The notes: generated by a model from the letters alone, not told the origin. A DNA stretch of 64,000 nucleotides from Parabacteroides chongii (GCF_029581355.1 NZ_CP120849.1:2946501-3010500); one strand, 5' to 3'. Counted from the first letter of the stretch, positions 1 to 8,800 are shown. Numbers and translations: made by a program.

Positions 1-1
1 G

Positions 2-616
2 GGATACAGCAAGACGCAACAACCGGAAGAACCTGTGGAGACATTAGTTGTCTCCATGCTGGAAGATATATCCTCTTGGGTAAAGCCGCGTTGTACATTC
101 GGTCTGTTTGGCGGACAGATAGAAGGTGAGGAGGTCGTAATAAACGGCGGTGAACGCTTGCAGGTAGGGGCTACCATCGCTACCCTAATGAAGAGCTCTC
201 AACGTTTTGTTCTTTTTGCGGCCACGGCTGGTGCTGCTTTTCAAGCTTATCAAGATCGTTTGAAGGCGGAAGGCGATATTCTGAAATGTTTTATAGCCGA
301 TGTAATCGGAAGTTGCATTGCCGAAAAGGCCGGAGATTACATGGAGCGATTACTCGAAAAAGAGCTGGGCGGCGAACGGCATACCAACCGTATGAGTCCG
401 GGTTATTGCGGTTGGCATCTGTCCGGTCAGAAGACCCTCTTCCGGTTGATGGGCGAGCATCCTTGCGGCATCAGTTTGTCTGAGGTTTGTTTGATGACGC
501 CGATTAAGTCTATCAGTGGCGTGATCGGTATCGGACCTGAAGTGGATGAGAAAAAGTATGGTTGTCAGTTTTGTGAGTTAGAAACCTGTTATAAACGAAA
601 AAGATTGAAGAAATAA
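2..616 (+). CDS. Corrinoid activation protein with MetH activation domain (5' truncated)
   Basis: The frame is open from base 2, so the start lies left of the window; 204 residues are visible. The protein resembles stand-alone versions of the activation domain of B12-dependent methionine synthase, which binds S-adenosylmethionine and re-methylates an inactivated corrinoid. Seen in the sequence: SPGYCGW at about visible residue 132, the late motif TPIKSISGVIGIGPE that matches the conserved C-terminal motif of the MetH domain, and a terminal cysteine cluster CQFCELETC typical of stand-alone members. Its TAA overlaps the ATG of the next gene by one base (TAATG), so the two are probably translationally coupled. 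The partner is a UroD-family methyltransferase, which fits a small corrinoid methyl-transfer operon whose corrinoid protein is probably outside the window. The methyl donor cannot be read from sequence. Confidence 0.8.
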   Translation, partial: GYSKTQQPEEPVETLVVSMLEDISSWVKPRCTFGLFGGQIEGEEVVINGGERLQVGATIATLMKSSQRFVLFAATAGAAFQAYQDRLKAEGDILKCFIADVIGSCIAEKAGDYMERLLEKELGGERHTNRMSPGYCGWHLSGQKTLFRLMGEHPCGISLSEVCLMTPIKSISGVIGIGPEVDEKKYGCQFCELETCYKRKRLKK

Positions 617-1623
617 TGGAAATACAGAAATGGTTACAGGAAACAATGAGCCGGCAGGAGAGAAGGGCCGTTCCTATCATGACGCATCCCGGTATCGAAC
701 TATGCGGTAAAACAGTGAAAGATGCAGTTACCAGCGGTGAAGTACATGCAGAGGCTATCTGCCGGTTGAACGAGCAATATCCGGCGGCAGCCCCGACGGT
801 CATCATGGATTTGACGGTAGAGGCCGAAGCTTTCGGGGCGAAAGTAGTTTTTCCGGAAGATGAAGTACCCAGTGTAACGGAACCGTTGGTATCCGACAAA
901 GAGTCCATAGATAATTTGCAGATCCCCTCGCTGGATGCCGGACGTGTGCCTGAATACCTGAAAGCAAACCGCCTGACGGCTGAGCGGGTAAAGGATAAAC
1001 CTGTCTTTGCCGGTTGTATCGGTCCGTTTTCGTTGGCAGGACGTTTGTTCGGTTTGTCCGAATTGATGATTGCCCTGTATGTGGAACCGGAGAATATAGC
1101 CGTCTTGCTCGAAAAGTGCACCCGTTTTCTGATCGACTATACCCGTGCGATCAAACAGACAGGCGTTCACGGTGTGATCATGGCGGAACCGGCGGCAGGT
1201 CTGATCTCTAACGAAGATTGTATCTTGTATTCGACGGATTATGTCCGTCAGATCGTGGATGCGGTGCAGGATGAAAACTTTATGGTGATCCTGCATAACT
1301 GCGGAAACTCCGGGCATTGTACGGAAGCCATGGTTCAGTCGGGAGCTGTCGGGCTTCATTTCGGCAATAAGATAGATATGGCAGATGCGTTGGCTAACTG
1401 TCCGGAAGACCGGTTGGTTATGGGTAACCTGGACCCGGTCGGACTTTTCAAACAGGCATCTTCTGAACAAGTATATGCAGAGACGATGACTCTCTTAAAG
1501 AATACCAGCCAATGGAAGAATTTCGTTTTATCGACAGGTTGTGATGTCCCCCCTCATATTCCCTCTGAGAATATCGAGGCGTTTTATCAGGCACTTAATG
1601 ATTTTAACAACCGATCAGTGTAA
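616..1623 (+). CDS. Uroporphyrinogen decarboxylase-family corrinoid methyltransferase
   Basis: 335 residues, the usual length for the UroD/MtaA/MtbA superfamily of TIM-barrel enzymes. Zinc-type methyltransferase ligands are visible: His227 and Cys229 in LHNCGN, and Cys309 in STGCDVPPH; this H-x-C...C arrangement is that of MtbA/MtaA-type methyltransferases rather than of heme-pathway HemE. Further family motifs are AEPAAGLIS, HFGNKIDMADAL and MGNLDP. It starts on the last base of the preceding activation-domain gene and is followed by a strong hairpin, so it ends the operon. The likely role is moving a methyl group between a methylated corrinoid protein and an acceptor in the cytoplasm. The substrate is unknown. 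Confidence 0.82.
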   Translation: MEIQKWLQETMSRQERRAVPIMTHPGIELCGKTVKDAVTSGEVHAEAICRLNEQYPAAAPTVIMDLTVEAEAFGAKVVFPEDEVPSVTEPLVSDKESIDNLQIPSLDAGRVPEYLKANRLTAERVKDKPVFAGCIGPFSLAGRLFGLSELMIALYVEPENIAVLLEKCTRFLIDYTRAIKQTGVHGVIMAEPAAGLISNEDCILYSTDYVRQIVDAVQDENFMVILHNCGNSGHCTEAMVQSGAVGLHFGNKIDMADALANCPEDRLVMGNLDPVGLFKQASSEQVYAETMTLLKNTSQWKNFVLSTGCDVPPHIPSENIEAFYQALNDFNNRSV

Positions 1624-1629
1624 AAAAAG

Positions 1630-1662
1630 AATGTCCTGTGTAAGCTCTTTACACAGGACATT
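1630..1662 (-). terminator. glnN terminator, possibly bidirectional
   Basis: A perfect 14-bp stem (1630-1643 with 1649-1662) has a 5-base loop. Read on the minus strand it is followed by a run of seven T, so it is a good intrinsic terminator for glnN. It also lies just after the stop of the convergent methyltransferase gene and may stop both transcripts. Confidence 0.8.
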
Positions 1663-1689
1663 GTATTTAGAATCGTACTTATCTGTTTC

Positions 1690-3879
1690 TTACCGGATAA
1701 ACAACAGTTCCCTGTATTTCGGCAACGGCCACATTTGGTTATCCACCATCAGTTCCAGTTCGTCGATATGCTCGCGGATGTCGTCCAGGAACGGAACTAC
1801 CGTATCATGATAAGCGATCGCCTTGCTGCGGAGGTCGGTGATGACGTTTGCCTTCTTACGGGCTTCGATCATTTCGTCCGTCATGCGTGTTACGGCATTC
1901 ACGTGTTTGGAAATCTTACGTACCAGGCGGCGCGGTTCGGCTGACAAGTCTTCGTATTCATCCGGACTGAATGTCTCTTTCAGCTTGGTGATATTGCTGA
2001 GCAGCAAAGACTGGTAATGCAATACGACCGGAATAATATGGTTCATCGACAGGTCACCCAATACACGGGCTTCGATCTGTACTTTCTTAATATAGATTTC
2101 CCATTTTACTTCGTTACGGGCTTCCAGCTCCTTTTCATTCAATACGCCTGTTTCCTTGAACATACGGATCACTTCCGGTTTCAGGTAAGCATCGTATTGC
2201 AGTGGAACGCTGTTTTCGCAATCCAGTCCGCGGCGGGCAGCTTCTTCCTTCCATTCGTCGCAGTAACCATTACCGTCGAAACGGATCGGTTTGGATTCTT
2301 TGATATATGCTTTCAGTGTTTCGAAGATAGCCACTTCCTTACTCTTTCCGGCAGCCTGAAGTGCTTCTACATCTTTCTTGAACTGTTGAAGCTGATGAGC
2401 GACTGCCGAGTTAACAGCCAGCATAGCCGAGCCACAGTTCACGGAAGAACCCGGTGCACGGAACTCGAAACGGTTTCCGGTGAAAGCAAACGGAGAGGTA
2501 CGGTTGCGGTCGGTATTATCCAGTAGCAATTCCGGTATCTGTCCGAAACCCAGGCTCAGACGTTTCTTGTCGTCTACCTCGATCGCATCTTCGATCGAAC
2601 TGTTCTCGAATTTATCCAGTACTTCGCTGATCTGCGTTCCCAGGAAAGAAGAGATAATAGCAGGAGGCGCTTCATTGGCTCCCAGGCGGTGTGCGTTGGT
2701 AGCAGAAGCGATACTTGCTTTCAGTAAGGCATTATATTTATAAACGGCCATCAGCGTATTAACCACGAACGTGATAAAACGCAGGTTGTCTTCGCGGTCT
2801 TTACCCGGCGAAAACAGATTGATACCCGTATCGGTCCCCATTGACCAGTTGCAATGCTTACCCGAACCGTTCACACCCATAAAAGGCTTTTCGTGAAGCA
2901 GTACGCGGAAATTATGACGGCGTGAAACACGTTTCATGACCGACATCAACAGCTGGTTATGGTCGTTTGCCAGGTTACATTCTTCATAGATCGGAGCCAA
3001 CTCGAACTGGTTCGGGGCAACCTCGTTATGACGGGTCTTCACCGGGATACCCAGCTTGTAACATTCCACTTCCAGGTCTTTCATAAATTCCTGTACGCGT
3101 GAAGGGATGGCACCGAAATAATGGTCGTCCAACTGCTGGTTCTTGGCACTTTCGTGTCCGAGCAGCGTACGTTCTGTCAGCGACAGGTCGGGACGGGCCG
3201 AATACAATTCTTCGTCTACCAGGAAATATTCCTGTTCCCAGCCCAGGTAAGTGATCACTTTATGAACATCTTCGTTGAAGTAGTTGCAGACCTCTTTGGC
3301 TGCTTTGTTCAGAGCTTCAACCGAGCGGATAAGCGGTGTCTTGTAGTCGAGTGCTTCACCGGTATAAGCGATAAAGACAGTCGGGATACACAAGGTGTCG
3401 TCTACAATAAATGCGGGAGAGGAGGGGTCCCAGGCAGAATATCCGCGGGCTTCGAATGTGTTGCGCAGTCCGCCGTTGGGGAAGCTGGATGCGTCCGGTT
3501 CCTGTTGGGCGAGCAGTTTACCGCTGAATTCTTCGATCATACCGCCATTGCCGTCGTGTTCTACAAAAGCGTCGTGCTTTTCGGCTGTTCCGTCGGTAAG
3601 CGGTTGGAACCAGTGTGTGTAATGGGTTACTCCTTTTTCCAGTGCCCACATACGCATACCGGCAGCTACATGGTTGGCTATTTCCCGGTCGATAGGTGTT
3701 CCATTATCAATGGCGTGGGTCAGGGCTTTGTACGTTTCCTTGGAGAGATACTTTTGCATCGCCTTGCGGTTAAATACGTTCTCGCCATAGTACTCGGATA
3801 CTTTCTGTTTGGGAGTGATGGCTTCTACGGCCTTACGGTTGGAAGCTTTCTCCACTGCATTAAAGCGTGAGATTGACAT
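1690..3879 (-). CDS. glnN: Glutamine synthetase type III
   Basis: 729 residues, the characteristic size of type III glutamine synthetases, which are much longer than type I (about 470) and common in Bacteroidetes. The enzyme makes glutamine from glutamate, ammonia and ATP in the cytoplasm. Visible family motifs include HWFQPLTDGTAEKHD near residue 89, KTRHNEVAPNQFELAP near 282, MGVNGSGKHCNWSMGT near 336 (nucleotide/glutamate-binding region) and RLGANEAPPAIIS near 397. The ATG at 3879 gives the family N-terminus MSISRFNAVEKAS. A TATCTTTG box lies about 30 bases upstream and a hairpin with a T run lies downstream, so it is probably a single-gene transcript. No GlnB/AmtB neighbours are seen. Confidence 0.96.
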   Translation of the reverse strand: MSISRFNAVEKASNRKAVEAITPKQKVSEYYGENVFNRKAMQKYLSKETYKALTHAIDNGTPIDREIANHVAAGMRMWALEKGVTHYTHWFQPLTDGTAEKHDAFVEHDGNGGMIEEFSGKLLAQQEPDASSFPNGGLRNTFEARGYSAWDPSSPAFIVDDTLCIPTVFIAYTGEALDYKTPLIRSVEALNKAAKEVCNYFNEDVHKVITYLGWEQEYFLVDEELYSARPDLSLTERTLLGHESAKNQQLDDHYFGAIPSRVQEFMKDLEVECYKLGIPVKTRHNEVAPNQFELAPIYEECNLANDHNQLLMSVMKRVSRRHNFRVLLHEKPFMGVNGSGKHCNWSMGTDTGINLFSPGKDREDNLRFITFVVNTLMAVYKYNALLKASIASATNAHRLGANEAPPAIISSFLGTQISEVLDKFENSSIEDAIEVDDKKRLSLGFGQIPELLLDNTDRNRTSPFAFTGNRFEFRAPGSSVNCGSAMLAVNSAVAHQLQQFKKDVEALQAAGKSKEVAIFETLKAYIKESKPIRFDGNGYCDEWKEEAARRGLDCENSVPLQYDAYLKPEVIRMFKETGVLNEKELEARNEVKWEIYIKKVQIEARVLGDLSMNHIIPVVLHYQSLLLSNITKLKETFSPDEYEDLSAEPRRLVRKISKHVNAVTRMTDEMIEARKKANVITDLRSKAIAYHDTVVPFLDDIREHIDELELMVDNQMWPLPKYRELLFIR

Positions 3880-3907
3880 ACGGATTATTTTTTTGTTTTA
3901 CCGGCTG

Positions 3908-3915
3908 CAAAGATA
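3908..3915 (-). promoter_or_regulatory. -7 box of glnN promoter
   Basis: On the minus strand the sequence is TATCTTTG, an exact match to the Bacteroidetes TAnnTTTG element, 28 bases before the glnN start. I see no clear TTG at the -33 position. Confidence 0.6.
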
Positions 3916-3962
3916 CGGGCAAATCTTGGTTTATGCTTTCATTGGGTAGTTAAAAAGAAACA

Positions 3963-3987
3963 AAGCCCATCCGACTTGGGATGAGCT
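3963..3987 (-). terminator. Terminator of the microprotein operon
   Basis: Minus-strand stem AAGCTCATCC / GGATGGGCTT (one G-T pair) with a 5-base loop, followed by a T-rich run. It lies between the 59-residue microprotein gene and the glnN promoter, so it separates the two transcription units. Confidence 0.6.
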
Positions 3988-4065
3988 TCGATTATCCTTT
4001 TTTAGAGTGCAGTATGTTAGGACTGAGCTAACAAGGGCACTATTATGGAGCAAAAGTAGGGTATT

Positions 4066-4245
4066 CTATTTTTTCTCGTTACAATCTTCTTCGGAGTCTT
4101 TTTTCCCCCATTTATGCCTTGCCCAAAAATATACAATAGACAAGCAAGCCACTAGAAAAAGCTGAATTATAAGTCTATCGTCCATTTTGTTTCTTTTATC
4201 AATAAAATATTTGCCAAGCTCCTTCAGCATGTCTTCGTTCTTCAT
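4066..4245 (-). CDS. 59-residue single-pass membrane microprotein
   Basis: A 59-codon frame starting at ATG 4245 and ending in TAG. The protein has a charged N-terminal helix (MKNEDMLKELGKYF), a hydrophobic segment at about residues 25-40 (IIQLFLVACLSIVYFW) and a very charged tail (KKDSEED, ending NEKK), so it is predicted to cross the inner membrane once. I do not recognise the family. It lies 27 bases after a 48-residue frame on the same strand, with a TATATTTG box upstream of both and a hairpin terminator downstream, which supports a real small operon. The size and layout resemble membrane microproteins or small toxins, but nothing in the sequence fixes a role. Confidence 0.55.
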   Translation of the reverse strand: MKNEDMLKELGKYFIDKRNKMDDRLIIQLFLVACLSIVYFWARHKWGKKDSEEDCNEKK

Positions 4246-4272
4246 ACAAATTTAGATTATTATGTGTATATA

Positions 4273-4419
4273 TCAAAGGTTATTCACTAAATTCTTTTGC
4301 ATCTTAGCATAAATACATTGTTTTTCTTTCGAAAAGCGAAGAAATGATTTTTTACATGCTTCAATTCTATATCCAATAGTGAAGCAATAATACTGGGAAG
4401 GATTAATACACTTATTCAT
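4273..4419 (-). CDS. 48-residue microprotein, first gene of small operon
   Basis: ATG at 4419, TGA at 4273; 48 residues. It is Cys- and aromatic-containing (MNKCINPSQYYCF at the start) and basic, with the middle rich in Lys/Arg, and has no membrane segment. No family is recognised. Support for reality is contextual: a TATATTTG promoter box 41 bases upstream, a short spacing to the 59-residue membrane gene, and a terminator after that gene. A basic soluble peptide followed by a one-pass membrane peptide is unusual. It could also be a chance frame in an AT-rich leader, so confidence is modest. Confidence 0.4.
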   Translation of the reverse strand: MNKCINPSQYYCFTIGYRIEACKKSFLRFSKEKQCIYAKMQKNLVNNL

Positions 4420-4459
4420 AGTATAAAAGTTTTGAGTTACCGAACATCAAGTAACAATG

Positions 4460-4467
4460 CAAATATA
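4460..4467 (-). promoter_or_regulatory. -7 box upstream of microprotein operon
   Basis: Minus-strand TATATTTG, an exact TAnnTTTG match, 41 bases upstream of the 48-residue frame. No clear -33 TTG is present. The rest of the stretch 4468-4540 is AT-rich and shows nothing else I can name. Confidence 0.5.
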
Positions 4468-4540
4468 AAGATTAGTTTTCATTTCCTAAATTATTCGACT
4501 TTTTATTTTCAAGAAATCAACGCAAATTATTCTTTTATTG

Positions 4541-4602
4541 GGTGTTCAGAATGGCTTTTTGAATGTAAAAAATGCGATTATTCCCGTTTCTCTTGATTTT
4601 AT
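4541..4602 (+). repeat. 62-bp direct repeat, copy 1
   Basis: Identical over 62 bases to 5372-5433. Its right end supplies the TAA stop codon of the HEPN gene; the two copies diverge at the next codon. The two copies bracket the MNT/HEPN gene pair with a period of 831 bases. Confidence 0.95.
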
Positions 4603-5003
4603 GGAAGTTCTATTAGTGAAGCGATTTTGTCGATAAAACATTTTGTCGGTTCCATTATCGGCTGGACATCTTCTTCTGAGAAATCAAACAAATCGTTGTA
4701 GTCTCCTTTCGAGCGCCAGTTTAATAATTTAGCGTATATTTTAAATTCTTCTATCGAAATAATGCCAGGGCGTACTATTTGTTCGGAAAACTGCCCTATA
4801 ACTCCGGAATGGGATTTTGCAGATATACGTTTATACAATAAGAGGGCGGAAGCCGAATAAAAGCAAGCATAATATAAACGATTGATAACAGAGTTCCATT
4901 GTTGTGCTTCATAAAGAATGTGAGCTGCATGGTAAACTTCCTGTGCCTTCTCTAGCCTATAACGAATATAGGCAGTCATATTTTCTTCCCTCTCATTATT
5001 CAT
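4599..5003 (-). CDS. HEPN-domain protein (HepT-like)
   Basis: 134 residues, the usual size of HEPN proteins paired with a minimal nucleotidyltransferase. The all-helical HEPN core shows in RYRLEKAQEVYHAAHILYEA (residues 14-33) and NRLYYACFYSASALLLYKR (41-59), with a later SHSGVIGQF segment. In this family the catalytic RNase motif is R-x(4-6)-H; Arg42 is present, but the position normally held by His carries Tyr49 (R-LYYACF-Y), so RNase activity through the standard motif is doubtful. The start overlaps the stop of the nucleotidyltransferase by 4 bases (ATGA), showing translational coupling. Met9 is an alternative start. The pair is likely a toxin-antitoxin-like unit in which the nucleotidyltransferase modifies the HEPN partner. 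Confidence 0.85.
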   Translation of the reverse strand: MNNEREENMTAYIRYRLEKAQEVYHAAHILYEAQQWNSVINRLYYACFYSASALLLYKRISAKSHSGVIGQFSEQIVRPGIISIEEFKIYAKLLNWRSKGDYNDLFDFSEEDVQPIMEPTKCFIDKIASLIELP

Positions 5004-5320
5004 AATTGTATTGCCTCTGATTGAACACTGTTATAGAATGGAGTTACGGAATGGCGTGTGTGCCAGTCTTTCAGTCCATAGGCGAATAATTGTATAGCCT
5101 GTCCCGTTTTGACCATTAAGTCGCATATATGGTCGATGAATAGACTTTCTTCCTTGACGGACAATTTCTCTTTGGATGAAAGGACAAGTATATCCCAATC
5201 GGAATCTTCCCGTGCGTTGCCTTTGGCACGGGAACCATATAACCAAACTTGTGCCGTAGGCTCGACTTCCAACACATTCTCTTTTATTTGGCTTAACATG
5301 GATTGATAATCGACTTTCAT
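5000..5320 (-). CDS. Minimal nucleotidyltransferase (MntA-like)
   Basis: 106 residues. The nucleotidyltransferase signature is clear: LYGSRAKG at residues 27-34 (Gly29, Ser30) and SDWDILVL with metal-binding Asp41 and Asp43. MNT proteins of HEPN/MNT modules transfer AMP to a tyrosine of the HEPN toxin and so neutralise it. The gene has an unusually strong Shine-Dalgarno for this phylum, AGGAGG four bases before the ATG, and a TATCTTTG box just upstream. It precedes the HEPN gene with a 4-base overlap. The whole pair sits between 62-bp direct repeats, which points to acquisition or loss as a cassette. Confidence 0.88.
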   Translation of the reverse strand: MKVDYQSMLSQIKENVLEVEPTAQVWLYGSRAKGNAREDSDWDILVLSSKEKLSVKEESLFIDHICDLMVKTGQAIQLFAYGLKDWHTRHSVTPFYNSVQSEAIQL

Positions 5321-5323
5321 AAA

Positions 5324-5344
5324 TCCTCCTTTTATGCAAAGATA
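5324..5344 (-). promoter_or_regulatory. Promoter box and strong RBS of MNT/HEPN operon
   Basis: On the minus strand TATCTTTG (5337-5344) is followed by AGGAGGA (5324-5330) and then ATG at 5320. The leader would be only about 12 bases long. Such a strong Shine-Dalgarno is uncommon in Bacteroidales. Confidence 0.65.
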
Positions 5345-5371
5345 TAAATATTTATTCTTTATCCAATATTT

Positions 5372-5433
5372 GGTGTTCAGAATGGCTTTTTGAATGTAAA
5401 AAATGCGATTATTCCCGTTTCTCTTGATTTTAT
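5372..5433 (+). repeat. 62-bp direct repeat, copy 2
   Basis: Identical to 4541-4602. This copy lies upstream of the MNT start and contains no gene. Confidence 0.95.
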
Positions 5434-5455
5434 TCTTCCAGGTAACTAATTAAAT

Positions 5456-5477
5456 TAATGTACACACGCGTACATTA
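5456..5477. promoter_or_regulatory. Dyad TAATGTAC-N6-GTACATTA
   Basis: A perfect 8-bp inverted repeat around ACACGC. It has the look of a dimeric protein binding site. It lies between the MNT operon and the inverted segment at 5570-5764; no regulator is assigned. The rest of 5434-5569 shows nothing else I can name. Confidence 0.4.
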
Positions 5478-5569
5478 TATAAGGATATGTTTTATTTTAA
5501 TGATTGTTTTTGGGAGCGTATAATGCTGTGTAGACTTTGAATATTATATATTGGAAGGCTGAAAATGAG

Positions 5570-5764
5570 TGACTAATTTTAACGTCCCTTTTTTCTCGTC
5601 AGCAAAATTACAACATTCTTTCTAACCGCCAATCTTTTTCCGAATAATTTTTCTTTTCCTATATCCTTTCTTATCAATTGGATAGCAAAGTTAGTACGAA
5701 ATACTCGCTTTAGAAAACGAATTCCCAAAAAGTGACGAGAAAAAAGGGACGTTTAAACTAGTCA
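5570..5764. other. Putative invertible promoter segment (phase switch)
   Basis: Arms 5570-5600 and 5734-5764 form a 31-bp inverted repeat with two mismatches; the inner 20 bp (5581-5600 and 5734-5753) are perfect. They enclose 133 bp that contains a consensus Bacteroidetes promoter pointing left (5603-5632) and no TAnnTTTG on the plus strand. This is the architecture of promoter invertons that switch surface proteins and capsules in Bacteroidales. In the orientation seen, the downstream gene at 5845 has no visible promoter, so it would be off; inversion would aim the promoter at it. No invertase gene is in the window, so a recombinase would have to act in trans. The inversion itself is inferred. 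Confidence 0.65.
5603..5632 (-). promoter_or_regulatory. Outward promoter inside the inverted segment
   Basis: Minus-strand TTG (5630-5632), 19 bases, TAATTTTG (5603-5610): a full match to the Bacteroidetes consensus. It reads away from the DUF6383 gene and toward the MNT/HEPN operon. A second -7-like box, TAACTTTG, is at 5686-5693 on the same strand without a -33 partner. Confidence 0.65.
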
Positions 5765-5844
5765 TTTAACAATTGACAACATTAAGACGCTTCTTCAGAA
5801 TAGGACTTTTAATAACACTATTATTAATATTAAATTTATTGATT

Positions 5845-8800
5845 ATGAACAAAAAGTTTTCTACTTTATTAGCTGGCTTGGCGTTGGTTTCATCGGTTGC
5901 CTCTGCTGCGGTGAATTCTGACATTAAGTTGCAAGTGGGACCTAATGACGGTTTGTACCAGATTGCAAAGGGCGATAGTGTTTTGGCTATCGATGCTGCT
6001 GGTAACTTCGTATTTAAGGAAAGTGCTACTGTAGCTGCAGCAGATTTGGCTTCTACATTGTGGTGTGTGAATATTGATGCCCAGAGTCAAGGACAAAATC
6101 CCAAATTCGATTTTACCAATAAAAAGGAAGGTCGTCTATTGGAAGTATTTATGGATGAAGCATTGAAAGATCTGGCTGAAGAAACTGCATCTTCACCTTT
6201 GGTTGTGAATGATGAAGCAGATGTTAATGGTTGGGCTTTCTCCTCTACTTATGCTGAGGGTATTGAAGAAGACAAACCTTTATATTCTTATTTTACTGCA
6301 GATTCTGTGATCGCATTGGAACAAGTTGGTGATGATCTCGTAGCTATGAAATATGGTGCGGACAAAGTTGGTGATATTGCAGCGAAGTATACTTTGAAGA
6401 AACCGTCTCGTATAATTCTGAATGCTGCAGCATTGAATACTATGTTAGGTTTAAATGCAAATGGAACATCATTCAAATTGACTTTTGAGCAGACGGCTAA
6501 TCCTAATGTATTTGCAAATGAGTTGACTGCAGTGAAAGATACACTTGTGGATTATGTGATTGTTGCAAACAAGTCAACAGGTAAATATTTACGTGTAGAT
6601 AGTGCCTATAATAATACAACTGGCGTTAAGTTTGTGATGTTGACAGATACAACTAAAGCAGCTACTTATCTTGCTGACGAAGCTGCAAGCCAAGGAAATA
6701 AGTATGCATTCAAATTCGAATATGCGCCGGCATCCGATAGCGTATTTATCACAGTTGCAGGAGCTCGTCTTGTAAAAGAAGATGGCAAAAGCTGGGCTGA
6801 TTCTTATGAGTCTACAAACCGTGATAGCTTACATGTATATGTTCAGGATTTGGTAAGCTCAAAAGTGTTGACAGTTGGTACTGACTCTGTTTCTACTTAT
6901 ATTAAATTAGGATTTGGCACTTGTGGTGAAGCTCCTACTTCTACTAAGACTACTGTTCCCAGTGATTTGTATGTGATTAAGAGTACAGATGGTAAATATT
7001 TGGCAGCTCCGATCCATGGCGATTCTACTGTTCAGTGGGTTACATTGGAAAAGAATGTGAATGTTTGGACAATGCCATCATTCCAGTGGGTTGTTGAAAA
7101 ACAAAGAAAAGATTCGAACACTTCAAAGATTACTATTACTAACCGTGAATTTGGTACGGCAATAAAGTACTTTACAAATGTTCAACTGGATACGGATGAA
7201 GCTTCTTATGCTGAACTGACAGATGACAAGACTGTCTCTAAGACTGTAAATGTGGCTGGTTTCATTGCTGCAACATCTGAAATTAAACAGGATAGCTTGC
7301 TGGGTTATAAATATTTGGATACACAGGATCTGATGGTTACTCGTTACAAGTTCCGTTATTTGCATGAACTTTCTGATGAATATTTTGCTGGTGTAAATAC
7401 GGAGGAAAACGATTCTATTTTGTATGTCGGTGCTAAATCTGCATTTTCTCTGGCTCAGAAAGGTACAGATGAAGTATATGGTTATACATCATCTGCAGTT
7501 ACTGACTTGAAACCACTGTATCGTAAAGTCTATACATTGAAGATCCGTAATGCTAAACTTATCTTTGGTGCTAAAGCTGACAGTGTAGTTTTGGATAAAG
7601 AAGGTCGTTTTGCTGTTTCTGAGAAAGTTGCTCCGGTAACATTCTTAATGAAAGCCAATAACGAGAAAGCGATCGACGATGTTGAGACATTGTTTTATGC
7701 ATTCATTAAAACTGGTGCAGATACGACTAAAGTCGGTACAGATGACAACAATTTATGGATGAAGAATCAGATCATGACGGAATCTCGTACTTCAGCTTTC
7801 TCTGTAGAAGTAGACGACGCTCCTTTGTACAGGAGATTTAATACAACCAAAGAAGGTGAGATCGCTTCTGATGATCCTGATACAGTGAAGTTCTTCCGTG
7901 TAAACAATTCTGCAGACATGTTGTTTGAAGATGCTCACAGCGTATATTCTGAAGGTAAAGAAATTAATTTCTTGGGTATTAATAATAACATTCAGTATCC
8001 GGATGCGAAACGTGCTATCTATGTAGATACTGCTTATGTAAAGCGTGGTACAGGTTATATCAAACCTCAATATATGCTGGCTGTAGGTGTACATGTTGTT
8101 CCGGGTGTTGATCCTGTTCCATGTCCGTTAGAACATAATCACGGATTCGATCAGAATGGTAATCCTCTTGATAAATGGACTTGTTCACATGCAACTCCAG
8201 GTACTGATGGTTACGTAAGAGGTCGCTATCTGATCAACGCCGTTGATTCTGCTAAGGTTGACGGAAACTATTTGGATGCTATACGTGATGCTGATTATAT
8301 TTGGAACAATCAGGTTCGTCTGGCATTTGTAGAAGCTATCCATAAAGAAGATACCTTGTATATTCTGAATGGTGAGGAATCGGCTTTAGCAGATCCTGTA
8401 GACTTCTCTACATTGAAAGCGACAAAAGTTCGTTTGGATAATAACCTTCATAAGAACGTAGTATTCTCTTTCCGTCTGTTGGAAGAAGGTTCTGATAACT
8501 TCTTGATCGAATCGGCAGAAACTGATAATAATATGATCGCTCCGATGCAGGGTGGTTGGGTGAAGATCCAGAACGGTGTTCCTGTAATTTCCTATGCAGC
8601 ATTTGCTGATGCGGCTAATGAGGCAGAAATCTTTAACGTAGAAAAGACTGCTGAAAATCCGACAGCCAATGAGCCTGCTATCTCTGCAGAGACAGTTTCT
8701 GTAACAGCTGTTTCGGGTGCTGTTGTTGTGAAAAACGCAGCAGGCAAGAAAGTTGCTATCAGTAACCTTCTCGGTCAGACAATTGCTAACACAGTGATTT

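Noticed and set aside
5773..5844. TTG start extending the DUF6383 gene by 24 codons
   Set aside because: The extension puts a basic, hydrophobic stretch before a normal signal peptide; the ATG at 5845 matches the paralogue start and its upstream bases.
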